NCBI RefSeq assembly: GCF_003286085.1
Contig: NW_020825298.1
Coordinates: 11,470,001 to 11,534,000 of the forward strand
Direction: 5' to 3'
Origin: Drosophila persimilis
Lineage: Eukaryota > Arthropoda > Insecta > Diptera > Drosophilidae
Length of the DNA stretch: 64,000 nucleotides
Shown one piece after another: positions 38,046-50,570 of the stretch; position 1 is the first letter of the stretch, and each line of letters starts with the position of its first letter. The notes beneath the pieces are model-generated. The model was not told the origin of the DNA and made no database searches. It was given only the letters and a program-made list of their open reading frames with translations. A program made the translations under genes and the position numbers.

Positions 38046-41000
38046 CCACTCAGAGAGCTCCCAAAAAAGATTATCCCGTTCAAAATAGACCCCTCAATGA
38101 TCGTTTGTAGAAACCCCTAAGAGGCGTGTCCAAAGCGGTCAACCTGGTCCCAGGATTGACCACAAAAATGGGCCACCAGAAAGTGTGTATTGTGTGTGGG
38201 TCACCAGCCCACAAAAACCTACACATCAAAGGAATATTCAGAATAAAAACTGAACCTGAATGGCATTCAAACAAAAGGCAAATGAGTAAAAAATTGCGCG
38301 CAGGCGCAGCCGCAGAAAATTTAATTAAATCGAGCATCGGGCGCAGAATCAGAAGCAACAGCAACCCTCGAAAAACCCAGAACCAGAAATGACACGAGTC
38401 CATCAATTTTTCAGGGGAATACAATTCACGCAATTAGACACAGTCTGGGCATTACAGAGAAACCTTTTCAAAATATGCAAAATGTGGGTAGAGGAAACGT
38501 TGGTGGATTCGTTCGACCTGTCATGACTGACATGAAGGGAAACCGGCACAGAGATTCCATTAAACAGATAGACATCATCTTGCACTCTACCTGGGTTTTG
38601 TCTGAGATCAAAATCGGTTAAATATTCCAAAATATCAATCAGACACTGGAGCCCATCGATGTGTGAAAGAAAACTTCATTTGAATATCGAATAAAAAACC
38701 CGATAAGAGCAAGTCAACGGCCCCTGGGTCCTCCTCGAACAGTGTGTGTCCCATCATCATCCACAGGGTTCACATCAGGTCAAATGGAAGAATATCCAGA
38801 GTTGAAGTTGAAATTGCTTCCAGTTGAATGCCGAACAAGAACCCCTGAAAAATCTCCAAGATTGAGCTTCAGCTTAAGAAAATTATTAGGAAAATAGGTC
38901 AGCAGATTGTTGGGTCGGTAGGAGGAGGAGGGTTGGGGGGGGTATGAATGCAAATGTCTGACAGACAGATTTTTCCCTTCGCATCAAAATGAAATCAAGT
39001 GAAAAAACGACAAAATGCATAAATAAACACAAAGAAAATCGGCAACAGAAGCTCCATTGAGGCTGTCAAATGTTGGTTTTCCTAATTGTTTGTCTAAGAA
39101 GAGAGAGAAAAAAAAACTAGTTTGTTTAAGGGACAATCACAAACCTTGTGGTTCCGCCTTTTTACAGAGAAGCGAGAGAAAAAACCAACCCTTGGTTGAA
39201 ATGGAGGCAAAGCCAACATGTTAGATGTTCGATAGGGACCTCAAACGTGTTGGACGTGAAGGGATGATTGATCGCTCGAACTTGTTGGAGTTGAGACCTG
39301 AAGATCGAACTTGGTTCGAAAGGAAGTAGCATTAATAGGGCCCTGCGAAATAGCCTCGCTTTTGAAGCAACCCCTGGCTCACTCGCCGGATATATTAAGG
39401 ATAGATTAAAGATCAAACTTGTTAAAGGGTGATTCCTTATAGATTCCTTGTATGTAGATCATAACTCAAAGCAGGATTATAACCAGGAAAGGAAGTCCTA
39501 AGTTTGAGTTCTAAGGACAGGCCAGGCGATTGTTCGATCTAACATTTCACAGTTCACAGTTGAGGAAGACTCTCCTTTCACCTTTCTACCTAATCATAGT
39601 GCCTTATTTTAAACCCACCCTCATCCCTCATCCCCCAATTCTCGACCCAACCCAACCCTTTTGAGCCAACCCACGATTTGTCCAATTGTCAGCTCATAAA
39701 ATATAGATCAGACAGAGAGCAGAATCAATATTGCCAGCTAGTTTATGAGGCTTTGCCAAAAATATGAGAGGCCCATTAAAAATAAATCATGGGACAGGCG
39801 CGGCACAACCCCTTTACCCCTCCACAGGCACAACCCCTAACCCTTTGGATGGACAGGCGCAACGTCACTCAGTCAAGTGTGCAAAAATGCATTAAAACAA
39901 CGCGCACGCGACTTTTGAGCAGAAATTTTAAAAAAATATTTGCACTTCACTGGAGGCACAATGGTTGGGTGGAGAGGGGAGGGGATATTCCGATTTTCGG
40001 TTGCTTTTTCAGGTATGGAACTGTGGATTGTAGTGCGGCTTTTGTTGTTGTTTAAAACTCTTTGATTACCTCATATCCATGTCAGAGAGAGAGCGACTTT
40101 TTCTGTTTGCATTTCCGGTCCGGCCCTGCAGCCCTGCAAAAAAAGGGTCCAACAATAGGCCTCAGTCCCTGACCTTGATTCGAGGCGAGGGAGGATTGAA
40201 CCCACTGGTCTGATGTCTTTATAAATTACAGCCGGTCCAAGTATGCCGTCCACTGATTACCTCTAATTGGCATTCGATTAGACCCAAAGACATTCAATAC
40301 TCGACCGAGTATCGTGTCTAGAAGTTGTGGCATAAATATCACAGCGAAACTGCTTGGTTGGGGGCGACTCGATTCGATTCGCTTTGAATTGATTTTGATT
40401 TTGATATGGTCGCGGCTCTGGTTGTGGGCGTCGTCTGGGCTACTTGTTCTACGCGTATCTTTGACGCTGGACTGGCTCTAGATCGGAGATGCAATCGTGA
40501 GACCTCACGAGGGGGTGCCTTACTGGGGTTTTACTTTAAATTGGGAATCAGGAAGCTCCAAACGGAGCTGTCTTTAGTATATGTGAAGGATGGAGAAACA
40601 TAATTATAGATTCTTTCCGAAAAAAAATATCATTAAAGGCTTGTCTACTTCTTTTTCAAAAGTTTTGGTATGTGTTTTGTTTTAAAAAGTGTTCCTAACT
40701 TATTTATAATAATTCTTTCATGTCTTTATGAAGAACCTTCTGTAGAAGAGGAAGAAAAATAGATGGAAATCTTTATAAATTCTACACCAGTCATAAAAGT
40801 GTTAAAAATTGTTATACTTACGCGATTTAATGGCTTTCAGATATGGTTTTTATATGGGAACTTTTACTAAATGGTTCATAATAAGCATTTCTTTAATATA
40901 GATACATATGTATAGATGGGTCTTATCGTATCATTTTTGTATTATTGAGCATTGATTAAGAACTTTAGAAGGATCATTCTTCAGACTCTTGAAGCATAAT

Positions 41001-41610
41001 CCATAGAATGATATCCTACTTGAAGTTTAAGAGATTTTTTTTTTTATATTTCTTTGATTTCTTCCAAGAAGAAGATCTTAATGGATTTACCTTTAGTTCT
41101 TTTAAGAGATGCTCGAATAACTTGAATATTCGAAGTAGATAGACTAGTCTTTTGGATCCTCGGATAACAAAAGCACTTATAAATTATTTAATTATTATCC
41201 ATAGATCTAAAAAACTGGAAAACTTAGAATCTTCTGTACCTTTAAAGTTACAAAGGCCATAAACCACTCAAAAGTTCTTTAATTTCATTGAATCACCTCA
41301 TACCTTGCAAGTTATAGATGTTTTAATCGCATTCAAAGCCACATCTTGTAGATATCTTACCAAATTCTTCTCTTTTGGACTGCACAATCACGACTCACCC
41401 TCGCATCTCTGCTCCACATTGCATTGACGGGCCGGGGTCAGCAAATAGCCATAAGAATCGACGACGAAACGGAGGCCACGACTTCTAATGAACTAAACAT
41501 GGAAAAGGAAACATGGAGCGAAGGGGGTTCCGCTAGAAAGGGTTCCAGCATCGAATGGTCAATCAATCAATCTATGAAACTGTCTCCATATGCGGCTGGG
41601 CATCGGAGAC

Positions 41611-41647
41611 TGCGTCTGCGTCTGGGTCTGGGTCTGGGTCTGGGTCT
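41611..41647. repeat. CTGGGT hexamer microsatellite
   Basis: About five copies of GTCTGG, preceded by two related CTGCGT copies. Confidence 0.9.
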
Positions 41648-42491
41648 TTTCTCTAATTAACTTGTAACCACGACGAGTGTCCACAGCTCTGGCAACTCTG
41701 CGAAATGTTTCGCTTGGCTGTGGCTCGGTTCGGGTTTTGGTATCTGCAAGATACTTTGCATATCTGCGGCTCGAGTTGATCGCAACTTGATTTGCAGTTG
41801 GCGATTAGCGTCTGCGATTACATTTAAATGCTTTGCCACTGGCTTTGCTTTGATTGATTGATCGTCCATTAGAGTTTCGCTGGGGGATGGGACACGCTGG
41901 GATTTCGACTGTGGGCTGTGGGCTGTGGCCCGTAGCCTGCGGACACTCCGTACCGTGGAGTGGAGTGCAGTGGAGTGAGTCAGTGGAGCAAGTGGCGGGC
42001 CATCAGGTAAATGCGGATGTTGTCGCTCCAATGGATGCTAACAAATGTGGGACTCTCGAAAAGTTGAAGTCTTTTGAGGAGCGAACCTGAAATTTTTGAT
42101 GTATATCTTTAAGGAAGAGAAGGCAAAGTGTTGAGGATATCTTTGGTGAAGAGCTGAGCATGTTCTTGGGCAAAGAGAATTGCTGGGTATATCATGGGGA
42201 ATGCCGCTGAAAGTGCTGACAGAATGTGAATAGTTTATGGTGGTAGATGGAAGATGTTTGAACTACGATAAAGAATGCTTCAATGGAAGTGAAAGAAGTT
42301 TGGGACAGGCTTAAAGGAAGTTGAAGAAGGTTTGAGATTTATTCAACGAGATTTGGGTATTTTGTAGAGATGGAAGTGAGCACTGAAATAGGAATTGATT
42401 GATCTGTAAAAACCAATAAAGAAAAAACCCTAAGGACTGCTAGAAATGAATGAAGAATTAGACAAATAGAAGAAGATCAGGCAGCCACAAG

Positions 42492-42641
42492 AGAATACTG
42501 CAGGAGAGAATGTGAATTTCAAAAACAACATACATAGCGTGGGCATGATTCAACACATTGATGCCAGACACCCCCAAGCGAATGCTGCAAAAGAGAATGA
42601 ACGCAAATTGCTAAAACAACTTACATAGCGTGTGCATGACA
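42492..42641. repeat. Two-copy direct repeat, about 60 bases each
   Basis: GAATACTGCAGGAGAGAATG through ACATAGCGTGGGCATGA at 42492-42549 is repeated as GAATGCTGCAAAAGAGAATG through ACATAGCGTGTGCATGA at about 42580-42641. The copies are diverged and separated by about 30 unrelated bases. Confidence 0.75.
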
Positions 42642-43138
42642 ATATTCTTTGTTGAGTTTTTAGAGCCTTCTGGAATGATTTCGGGATACACTAAAGATCT
42701 TATCTTATAAGTGCCCCAACTTCCAACAATATTTTATCCTAACTCGTAAAATATGTGTTTACTCCCTCCTTCCACCCTTTTCCACCATATCCTTGATTCC
42801 CTAAGTACCACGACCATTGCCTCGACCATTAGCTCTCACTTTCGTCTCCCCCTGAGAGAGAGAGAGTGGGGGAGAGAGGGCGAGGGAGACCCCTGAGAGA
42901 GCCCTGAAATAGAACCACTCGCCTCGCTCTAATTGTGCAAATTCCCACAAAATGAATCTTATCCCAGCTCCCGGGCCCAGACCCGCCACAGCCACACAGC
43001 CGCAGAAGTAAATTTCCTTTCATTTTCCCTGAATTTTCTTTCGTTTCGGCTGCTGCTAGTGCGAGCCTCGCACTTGGACAAAGGATTTTGGGATTTTCCC
43101 AGCAGCCCAGAAGGAGAAGAAAAAGAAAAAAGGGTTGC

Positions 43139-43157
43139 GCACACACACACACACACA
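43139..43157. repeat. (AC)n microsatellite
   Basis: About nine AC dinucleotides, followed by AGACACA. Confidence 0.9.
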
Positions 43158-46100
43158 GACACATGGACGGACAATGGAATGAAAGGGAAAATCTATTTTC
43201 TATTTTCCTCGGGCCGCCAGAGAAAAGCTAAGCTAACAAACAACTAAACAAAAACGGAACAGAAAAAAGAAAACAAGAACAAATCCTAAGAGGAAAAAAC
43301 CGAAAAAAAGCGATGGAAACTTTTTCCCCCTACTGCTGTCACTCATTGTTGCATGTTGCAGCATCCTCCTCCTGCGGTGCAGCATTGTTCTCCCCCCTGT
43401 CCTGGTTCTCCGCTCGAGGATGGAAAGTGGAGCACGGCCAAGAGGAAGTGGAAGAGGCACAGGCACAGGCAGAGTGATGCGGCGCAGAGGATGAGGAACC
43501 AGCGTGAAATCAATTTGCGGCAGCTACTTAAGTGCAACAAGGAAGCATTCACCAATGGACCCCCCTACCCCCACCCCACCCCACACACACATCAGTCGAG
43601 GTCCACTCTGAGCGATCGGAAATCGTTTGGCAATAATCGAACACGATTTGCCTATTAGCAGGCGAATACAAAAACAACCGAAATGCAAAAAAAAAACCGA
43701 AAAAGAAATCAAAGGAAAAGAGTGGTTGGAACTTTACTTTGGTGACTAGTGAATGCCCTTTCAAAGACGGTACGAGGCAGGAGTCCGGGAACAACAAGAC
43801 TTGAGGGACTTGAGCGATGAAAGTCCCTATATATTTTCTTTTTTCTTTATTTCTAAAGATTTATTTCTACCGATATGCAGTGCCCCATCATTTCAGAGTT
43901 GTCTTTTAATTATGTTAACATTATTTTAAGATATTTATAGGCATTCAAAGGTCTCTCGTCATCAAGATACACCGTAAATATGTGTCTTATAAGTAGGATT
44001 TAATAGGGTACTCTATCATATTATAGTAAATCATTCATGATCTTCTAAAAGGCATCTTTGATGGGTGAAAATTTATAGAAATTTGTACAGAGAACTATGG
44101 GATATTTGTATCGCTATATAACCCTTAATCGTAGTACGAAAATTGTACGGAAACCCACAAATATTCTAAAAATTTAATGAAGATAAAATGATCAATATTT
44201 TCCCAAGTCTAAAACCCCGACAAACACCTCCTAAAACCCATAATACCCTCTTTTAGTGTACCCCCCCAAAAAGGAAAAAAGGAAATGGCATAAAAAATGC
44301 GACACAAATTTATTCGCTGTTAGGGGCTCTCGTGGTGCTATGAAATTTAATTACCTCATCAGTGGAGAGGGGAGGGGCGACACGAAAATTTGCATGCCAC
44401 CCCCCGAAGTGCAACAACCCTCCCTGGCGCGGTACTGCCCGCCCCTCCTTCCCCTCCCCCTCCCCCTGCCGCTGGTTGATTTTTGCACATTTTTGCACTT
44501 TGGCACACATTTCTCCGGGCCTTTCCTTTCCTGGTGGCCCATAAATTTTAATGGCAAAAAGCGCATTTCCAACAAATCAGAGGGGAGTGGGGGGAGGGGG
44601 GGGGACGGCAGGGTGACAATGATTAGGGCCTGGGCTATACGCGCACGCGGTACAATGTTTGTTACTTTAACGAGTGGGCATGCATAATTTCAATATCTAA
44701 ATGGCTTCAAGGACACTTTCCCCCCGCCCCTCCCCAACACCAGCTCATAAATTTAGCCAGTCCTTGCATCGATTTTTGTCCTCTTTTTAAATTGCAATTT
44801 GCATATGGCCAGGGGAGGGGCATGAGAAAGGGGGAGGGGGGGGGAGTGGTGTGGGGTGGGGTGAGGAGTAAATGTTTGCATTTGAAAACCATTTAAACCC
44901 CACACAAAAGGGAGCTTTGCGTTGAGTGCCAGGAAAAGCGAAAACCCCAAACGGACGACAGAGCCGGACCGAACAGAGGAGAAGAGAGGGGAAGAGGAGC
45001 CTGAAAATGAGCAACAGCCACGCCCACACATGGGAGAGAAAGTGCTTAGAAAGAAAGTTAGTAAATGAAACGAATGGGGAGTACCCTAAGAAGAGGCTGG
45101 GGAAGAAGAATGCTGCCAGAGAGGGGCAGAAAAATATTGCAAGATTTTTAGCAATAATTTCACGAGGGAAAAGTCTAATGTACCTATCTTTTATCCTATA
45201 CTTTCTGTGAGGATTATCTTATTTGACTCAATTTTATGGAAAAATGTATGTTTTTGTATAGGAAATCGATCATGAAATTAGATCAAAGCCCTCTGAAAGC
45301 ACAGCTAATGAAATCTGAATGGATTATACATCATAAAAAACCCCTTAAACGTATAGAAAAATATATTATTTTTATATTTTCAAACCCCTATGGGGGCTTT
45401 TGGTTTAAATATTTCTAAAATTCTTTTGAAAGTAGTACGAAAAAGAGCAGTTTTCTATAAATATTCCAAATGCAATGCTTTGATGGATGAATAGATGATA
45501 CGCAAACAGTTTAAGATTCATCCCAATTCACTCTTTTGATACTTCAATGAATATACCAAAGATCTTGAGGAATATCTCTTACATTTCCTACATATTCTGG
45601 AATATGTTTCGTTGGTTCCTTTAAAAAAGATACTCTTAACATAGAACCCACTTTAAGGTTCCACCATAAATTGACTTGTTTTGCACAATGTCTCCGTTGA
45701 GAACACTTATCCATATATCAAAATCAACCCAACAACTGCTCGGAGTGTTCCTTGAAGTCATTTTCCTCCAAGAGGCAGCTAAAAGAAGTCGTTTTTCGCT
45801 CCAGAGAGCGCTTATCGCGGAAGCAATCAATACGCTTTTCCATCGCAAAAGCAGCTTTAACTGTTCCTCGGTGCAGTTGCAGTGGCACTGCCCGCCCCCC
45901 GCCCCTCCACCGCAGAAAGAGTAGTGTGTTTGTGGCCCCACAAAAAGAGCAGTAGGTGGCCTGGTACTGGTTGTGTGGCACTTGCAACCAGTTGCTTTTT
46001 TGTGTTGCCAACAGAACGTGAAAGCCAGACAAATGTGGTGGCCTAGAAAATCGATATTCCGTGGAGTTGCCCGAGCGGGTCCTGCACAAAAGAAAAGTCC

Positions 46101-46509
46101 TGGCAAGCGAAGCCAATGAATAACAATTGGGGCAACCTCCAGTGCGGCAAGCGGCAAGTGGGGAGCGGCGGCCACAGAGAGGAAACTATAACCTAAGGAG
46201 GACACAGGGCCCACCACCCGCAACAAATATTGAGGCGACGCGTCATTTTGTCGCGTCCTGGCGCCACTTTGTTTTATTTATGAAACCCAAGCAGACAGCC
46301 GGGCAGGGCAGAGTCTCCTCCTGTCCCCCATCCACCCGCCCCAAGGACCCCACAGCCACCACTTTCCTTTGCTGGTCCTTTGCGACTGGGATCTGTGTGT
46401 GTCTGATTTGAAGCACTCGCTGTGTGGCTCTGTGGCTCCTTCGACTTGGACTTTTATGGGTTTTTGCATTTTTATTTGATATTTTTCATAGCTGAAGATT
46501 TGGGTCATG

Positions 46510-46510
46510 C

Positions 46511-46543
<33 letters not shown>
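46510..46543. repeat. CCCAGT hexamer microsatellite
   Basis: Five copies of CCCAGT, one of them changed to CTCAGT. Confidence 0.9.
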
Positions 46544-46544
<1 letters not shown>

Positions 46545-47293
46545 CACGCATTCCTCGAAGACATTTACAGTTCCTTTGGCTGCTGTTTTCCACGGAAATT
46601 GAATTGTTTTTCCCACAGAGCGAAATGCTTTTCCCTTGTAAACAACTTGTTTGGAGAGGAGCCCGGATTGCCAGGGTTTTCCCAATGAAGTATTAATAAG
46701 ACGAAACAGGAAAGCGAATTGGTCCGGAATCTGCTGCCCGTAAGAGTTTTAGTTCCTTTATTAGCCACATTTGACTTTTATCATGATGGAGTAAAGTTCC
46801 TTCCGAGATTTATTCCATTTAAATGAATCATTCGATGATAATGAAACCCGAATTGGAGGGGAGTTTCCTTCTATTAACAATCAAACTTTGGTTTGGTTTC
46901 CCTTTAGTTGAAGATTCTGCCAGCATATATCTGCTGGACAGAGCATCCCCTTTCTACCAAAAATTCACTCCCCTTCCGGCAAAGGGCTTCCTCTGGCTCT
47001 AACAATTTTCTCCCCTTCTGGAAAACGAGTTCAGCACGTGACAATGGGCCAGGAAACTTGTCTTCTAGGGAGCGACAAGAGTGTCCCCTTCCCCTAGAAC
47101 GAGGTCAACTACATATTTGGCTTTAGCTCTTCTGTTTTTCCTTTTTTTTTCAGCTGAGAACATTCCTCAACCGAAACCGGAACAAGAGTATTCCAAATGC
47201 ATGACTGGCAGTGACAGAGAGAGAGAGGGAGGGACCCCCACAGGGGGGGAAGCCTGACCCACAGAGGAAGCCCACAGAGGAAGGCAGTCGTGA

Positions 47294-47311
47294 GTGTGTG
47301 TGTGTGTGTGT
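47294..47311. repeat. (GT)n microsatellite
   Basis: About nine GT dinucleotides. Confidence 0.9.
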
Positions 47312-47799
47312 TCCCATTTGGCAGGTGTCTCGCACTTGCAGCTAATTGCCGTCATTTCGTGTGCAAATTGTGCACAAATAATTGACGTTACTTGGCCTCC
47401 CCCCTGTGGCCCCCCCCATTCCCCCATTCCCCTTTTCTGTCATGGTCAAGGTGTTCCAACGAACAGTCATCGCCTGTATTTTTCTCCGTTTTTTATTGAT
47501 TTTCAATGAAGCGCAAAAACCTTTAGAATTGATGACAACTGACAGGCGGGGGGGGCGGAGTGGAGTGGAGCGGAATGGAATGGAATGGAGAAAGTGTACA
47601 AGGTCGGAGATTGCCTTGAAAAGATTAAAACCTAATCGATTGGGGGGTGTGCACTGCCAGAGATACAATTGAATGGGGTTCCAAAGTTTAGGGAGTGTTT
47701 AAAGTGGGCAGTAAATAGAATACAAAAGCAATCGATTCTTCCACCGCCCTCTAGAAGGAAGATCCATCTTCCTAGAGAATGTTTCGAGAAGAAAAACCT

Positions 47800-48520
47800 G
47801 CGAATGATCTCAGAATAAACATCACTTAGTGATCATTCAATGATCATAGATCTCTGGGGGAACAATTGTTCTCTGATCTTTGTAGCATCGATTGTAGATC
47901 GATTGATCATTATGGGAATTATCGTTATAGGAATGATCCTGGCCGGAAATACAATCAAAAGATTAAACACTAATGACATTCTCAACGGACGATCGCTTAT
48001 AGAAACGATCTTCCTATAAATTCCTATATATATAACATTTTTAATATTTTAAAAAATATATTATTAATATTAATTAATTAATATTATATTAAAAATTTTA
48101 ACATATATATTTTTAATATTTTTAAATGATATTAAAGGTATTTTTTACTGATATATCATTTTAATTTGGAAAACTATTAACTAATGACATTTCTGTGGAT
48201 TATCGTTCTCAAAACCATCTTCGAAAGATGATCTTTATTGGAAATCTTCCTGTCTATTATAATGGGAAATATTCTGAAATGATCTTCTCTTCCAAGAGTC
48301 GAATATCCTATCATGATCAATTCTTAGAATCATAAAAGGAATGATCGTTATGGCAAAAATCTATCAATAAAATTTTATTGTTTCTAGAAAATCCTCTAGA
48401 AAAACACCCATTGGAAATATGATCGATGTAAAAGTGGAAATAGTTTTGATTAAACAAAAATAAGAGAATGCTTAGGGAACGAATATAAAACGATCTCCCA
48501 ACGATCATCCGTAGATGGCG
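47800..48520. repeat. Degenerate repetitive region rich in GATC and CGATC
   Basis: Short motifs such as TGATCATT, ATGATC, ACGATC and ATCTTCCT recur many times. Two segments share CTAATGACATT followed by a GGA-TCG-T and ATCTTCCT order (about 47971-48030 and 48180-48255). An AT-only block at 48025-48170 interrupts it. It may be an old, much-diverged repeat array. Confidence 0.45.
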
Positions 48521-50235
48521 TGTAAGTTCTATATTTGCTTGGCAAACATTTAGTTCTTAACTCTCACTTTGATGCATTCAAATTCCCGATCTTTACATGT
48601 CATAAAACATTGAAAGGTTACCCTTACGCTGCCCCCGATCTCCGATCTTCAGACTTCCTGGAATGCCCCCTCTCCCATCGCCCTTTCTTTCTTCTTCCTG
48701 TCTCACCCCCGCAAAAGGTAATTTCTCCAAGTCACGACTCAATTTAGTCGCCTCTGCCTGGCACGCTTCAATTGCTGAAACACACACATGTCAGGGCCCA
48801 CAGGACCCGCAGGACAGGGCAGGACACGACATTTAAATGCTCAAATAAAGTGTCAAAATGTGTGTTGAAAAAAAGGCTCTTAATTTTTGTTGTTGTGTAG
48901 AAAATTTGTGCGTATGCCGACAACTCAATTAAGGATGAGAGATAGAACTTGCCCGACTGGTGGGGGAGGATCCTGCGGATGCAACAATTAGAAATCTCAC
49001 CGCCAGCAGGTAGAGGAGGAAGCAGAGGGTGCCCCGTGCCCCGTGCCCCTGGGGCCGCACTTAGTTACGCAACATTTGCGTCGACGATCCCGCGATAAGG
49101 ACACTCGAGTATATCCTTCGGGTTCAGCTGGATCCCTTCGAGCGTAGGCGTTGGGCAGGCGTTTGACAATTTTTTATTATTTGTAAATTTAAAATGCGTT
49201 AAAGAACAGCTGCCATCCTCCACGAAAGGTCCTAGAAAAAGGATCCCTGCAAGAGGTGCTCCTTCTTTAGTGCATTTCTTGCTCGAAAATTAAGTTGTGG
49301 CACATTTGTCTCGCGTTTCCTTGGCCCCAAGTGGCAGCTCATTAATTTTCTGTGGCACTGTGGCACGTGTGTTGGGGGGGGGCGCCTCGTGTGTCCCTTC
49401 ATATTCCGTAATTAGTTGCGCACTTAGAAGCAAATCGTTAAGCGCCAAGCAATTTGCTAACTGGATGGGAGACTCCTACAAGTTCGTTCTCCCGCCTCCA
49501 ACCACCTCCACCTTCCATCTGTATTTTCCTACTTCTACTCCGCCTTTTTCTACCCCTCCTTCTGCCTTCATTTCCATGGTTTTTCCTTTGGGCTTCGGCA
49601 CTCGCTTCATGAATTATTTAACCCGCAAAAGTTTGGCTTTCCTTCTTATTGGTTTATCGCAAAACTTTGAATAATCGACAGAGAGTTGTCTCTGCCCCCC
49701 GCCCAGGTCTCCGCATCTGTATTGTGCATGTTTCACCTCCAATATCTGATAGATATCCGCAGGAATCCAGGTTGTGGCTTCGGTGGTGGCTTGCCACAGC
49801 ATGCGGGCCAAAGCTCAAGTGCAAACAGCCCAAAGTCAAATTCTGAAGCGAAGCCCCAACACAATTTGCGCCTTTTGTGGCGAATGTGAGAATAGATCAA
49901 GGGGCAGGGGATATGAGATTTGAGAGGGGAGAGAGAAGAGGGAGTTAAGGTGGAGAATAGTGGATAAAGGAGGGTTTTGGGCTGGTTGGAGGAGCACACA
50001 TAGGGTCCTGCAACGCAGGCTGAAGTGTTTCAAATAGAGTCGAGGAAAGTATATTTCCATTAAGACTTTCAGATACTCTAATAGGAGAACAGGAATTCCA
50101 AGAAAGTCTAGTGGAAAGAGGGTTGAAAATTGCAGAAAAAAAGTTCCAGAAGAGCCAGTGGAAAGAGCTTTGGAGATAATCCTGGAAATAGTTGGAAAGC
50201 AATATCAAAGAGCAGTTGAAAAATCTATGGAAAGA

Positions 50236-50500
50236 TATCTAAAAGAACCCTGGAAAGAGCCGTGGAAAAAGCCCTGGAAAGAGTCCTCGAAAGAGTCCTG
50301 GAAAGAGCCCTGGAAAGAACCTTGGAAAGAGTCCAGGAAGAGCCCTGGAATGGGCACTGGAAAGAGCCCTGGAAAGAGTCCTGGAAAGAGTCCTCGAAAG
50401 AGTCCTGGAAAGAGCCCTGGAACGAGCCCTGGAAACAGCCCTGGGAAAAGCCCTGGAAAGAGTCCTGGAAAGAGACCTGGAAAGAGCTTTGGATAGATCC
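50236..50500. repeat. 12-base minisatellite, CCCTGGAAAGAG unit
   Basis: About 20 tandem copies of GGAAAGAGCCCT with changes (GTCCTC, AACCTT and so on). Diverged copies reach from about 50110 to 50570. Because 12 is a multiple of three and the unit lacks stops, several frames on both strands stay open. These would read as repeated KSPG, WKEP or LFPG tetrapeptides. They are not credible genes. Confidence 0.9.
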
Positions 50501-50570
50501 CTGCTAAGAGGGAAAGATCTTTGGAAATATCCTTGGAAAGAGCCATAGAAAAGCCCCTGAAAATAACTCT

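Larger units (their letters stand above)
38046..50100. other. Non-coding stretch
   Basis: No gene recognised. AT-rich, low-information DNA lies at about 40.6-41.4 kb, 43.8-44.2 kb and 45.2-45.6 kb. GC-rich tracts with G- and C-runs lie near 44.4-44.9 kb. A two-copy direct repeat lies at 42492-42641, and a GATC-motif-rich region lies at 47.8-48.5 kb. The frames at 45636-46226 and 47342-47668 (both minus) lack coding bias and domains. Confidence 0.6.

Noticed and set aside
45636..46226. 196-codon minus-strand frame
   Set aside because: Mixed composition without domain or signal peptide. Several other frames in the same interval are equally open.
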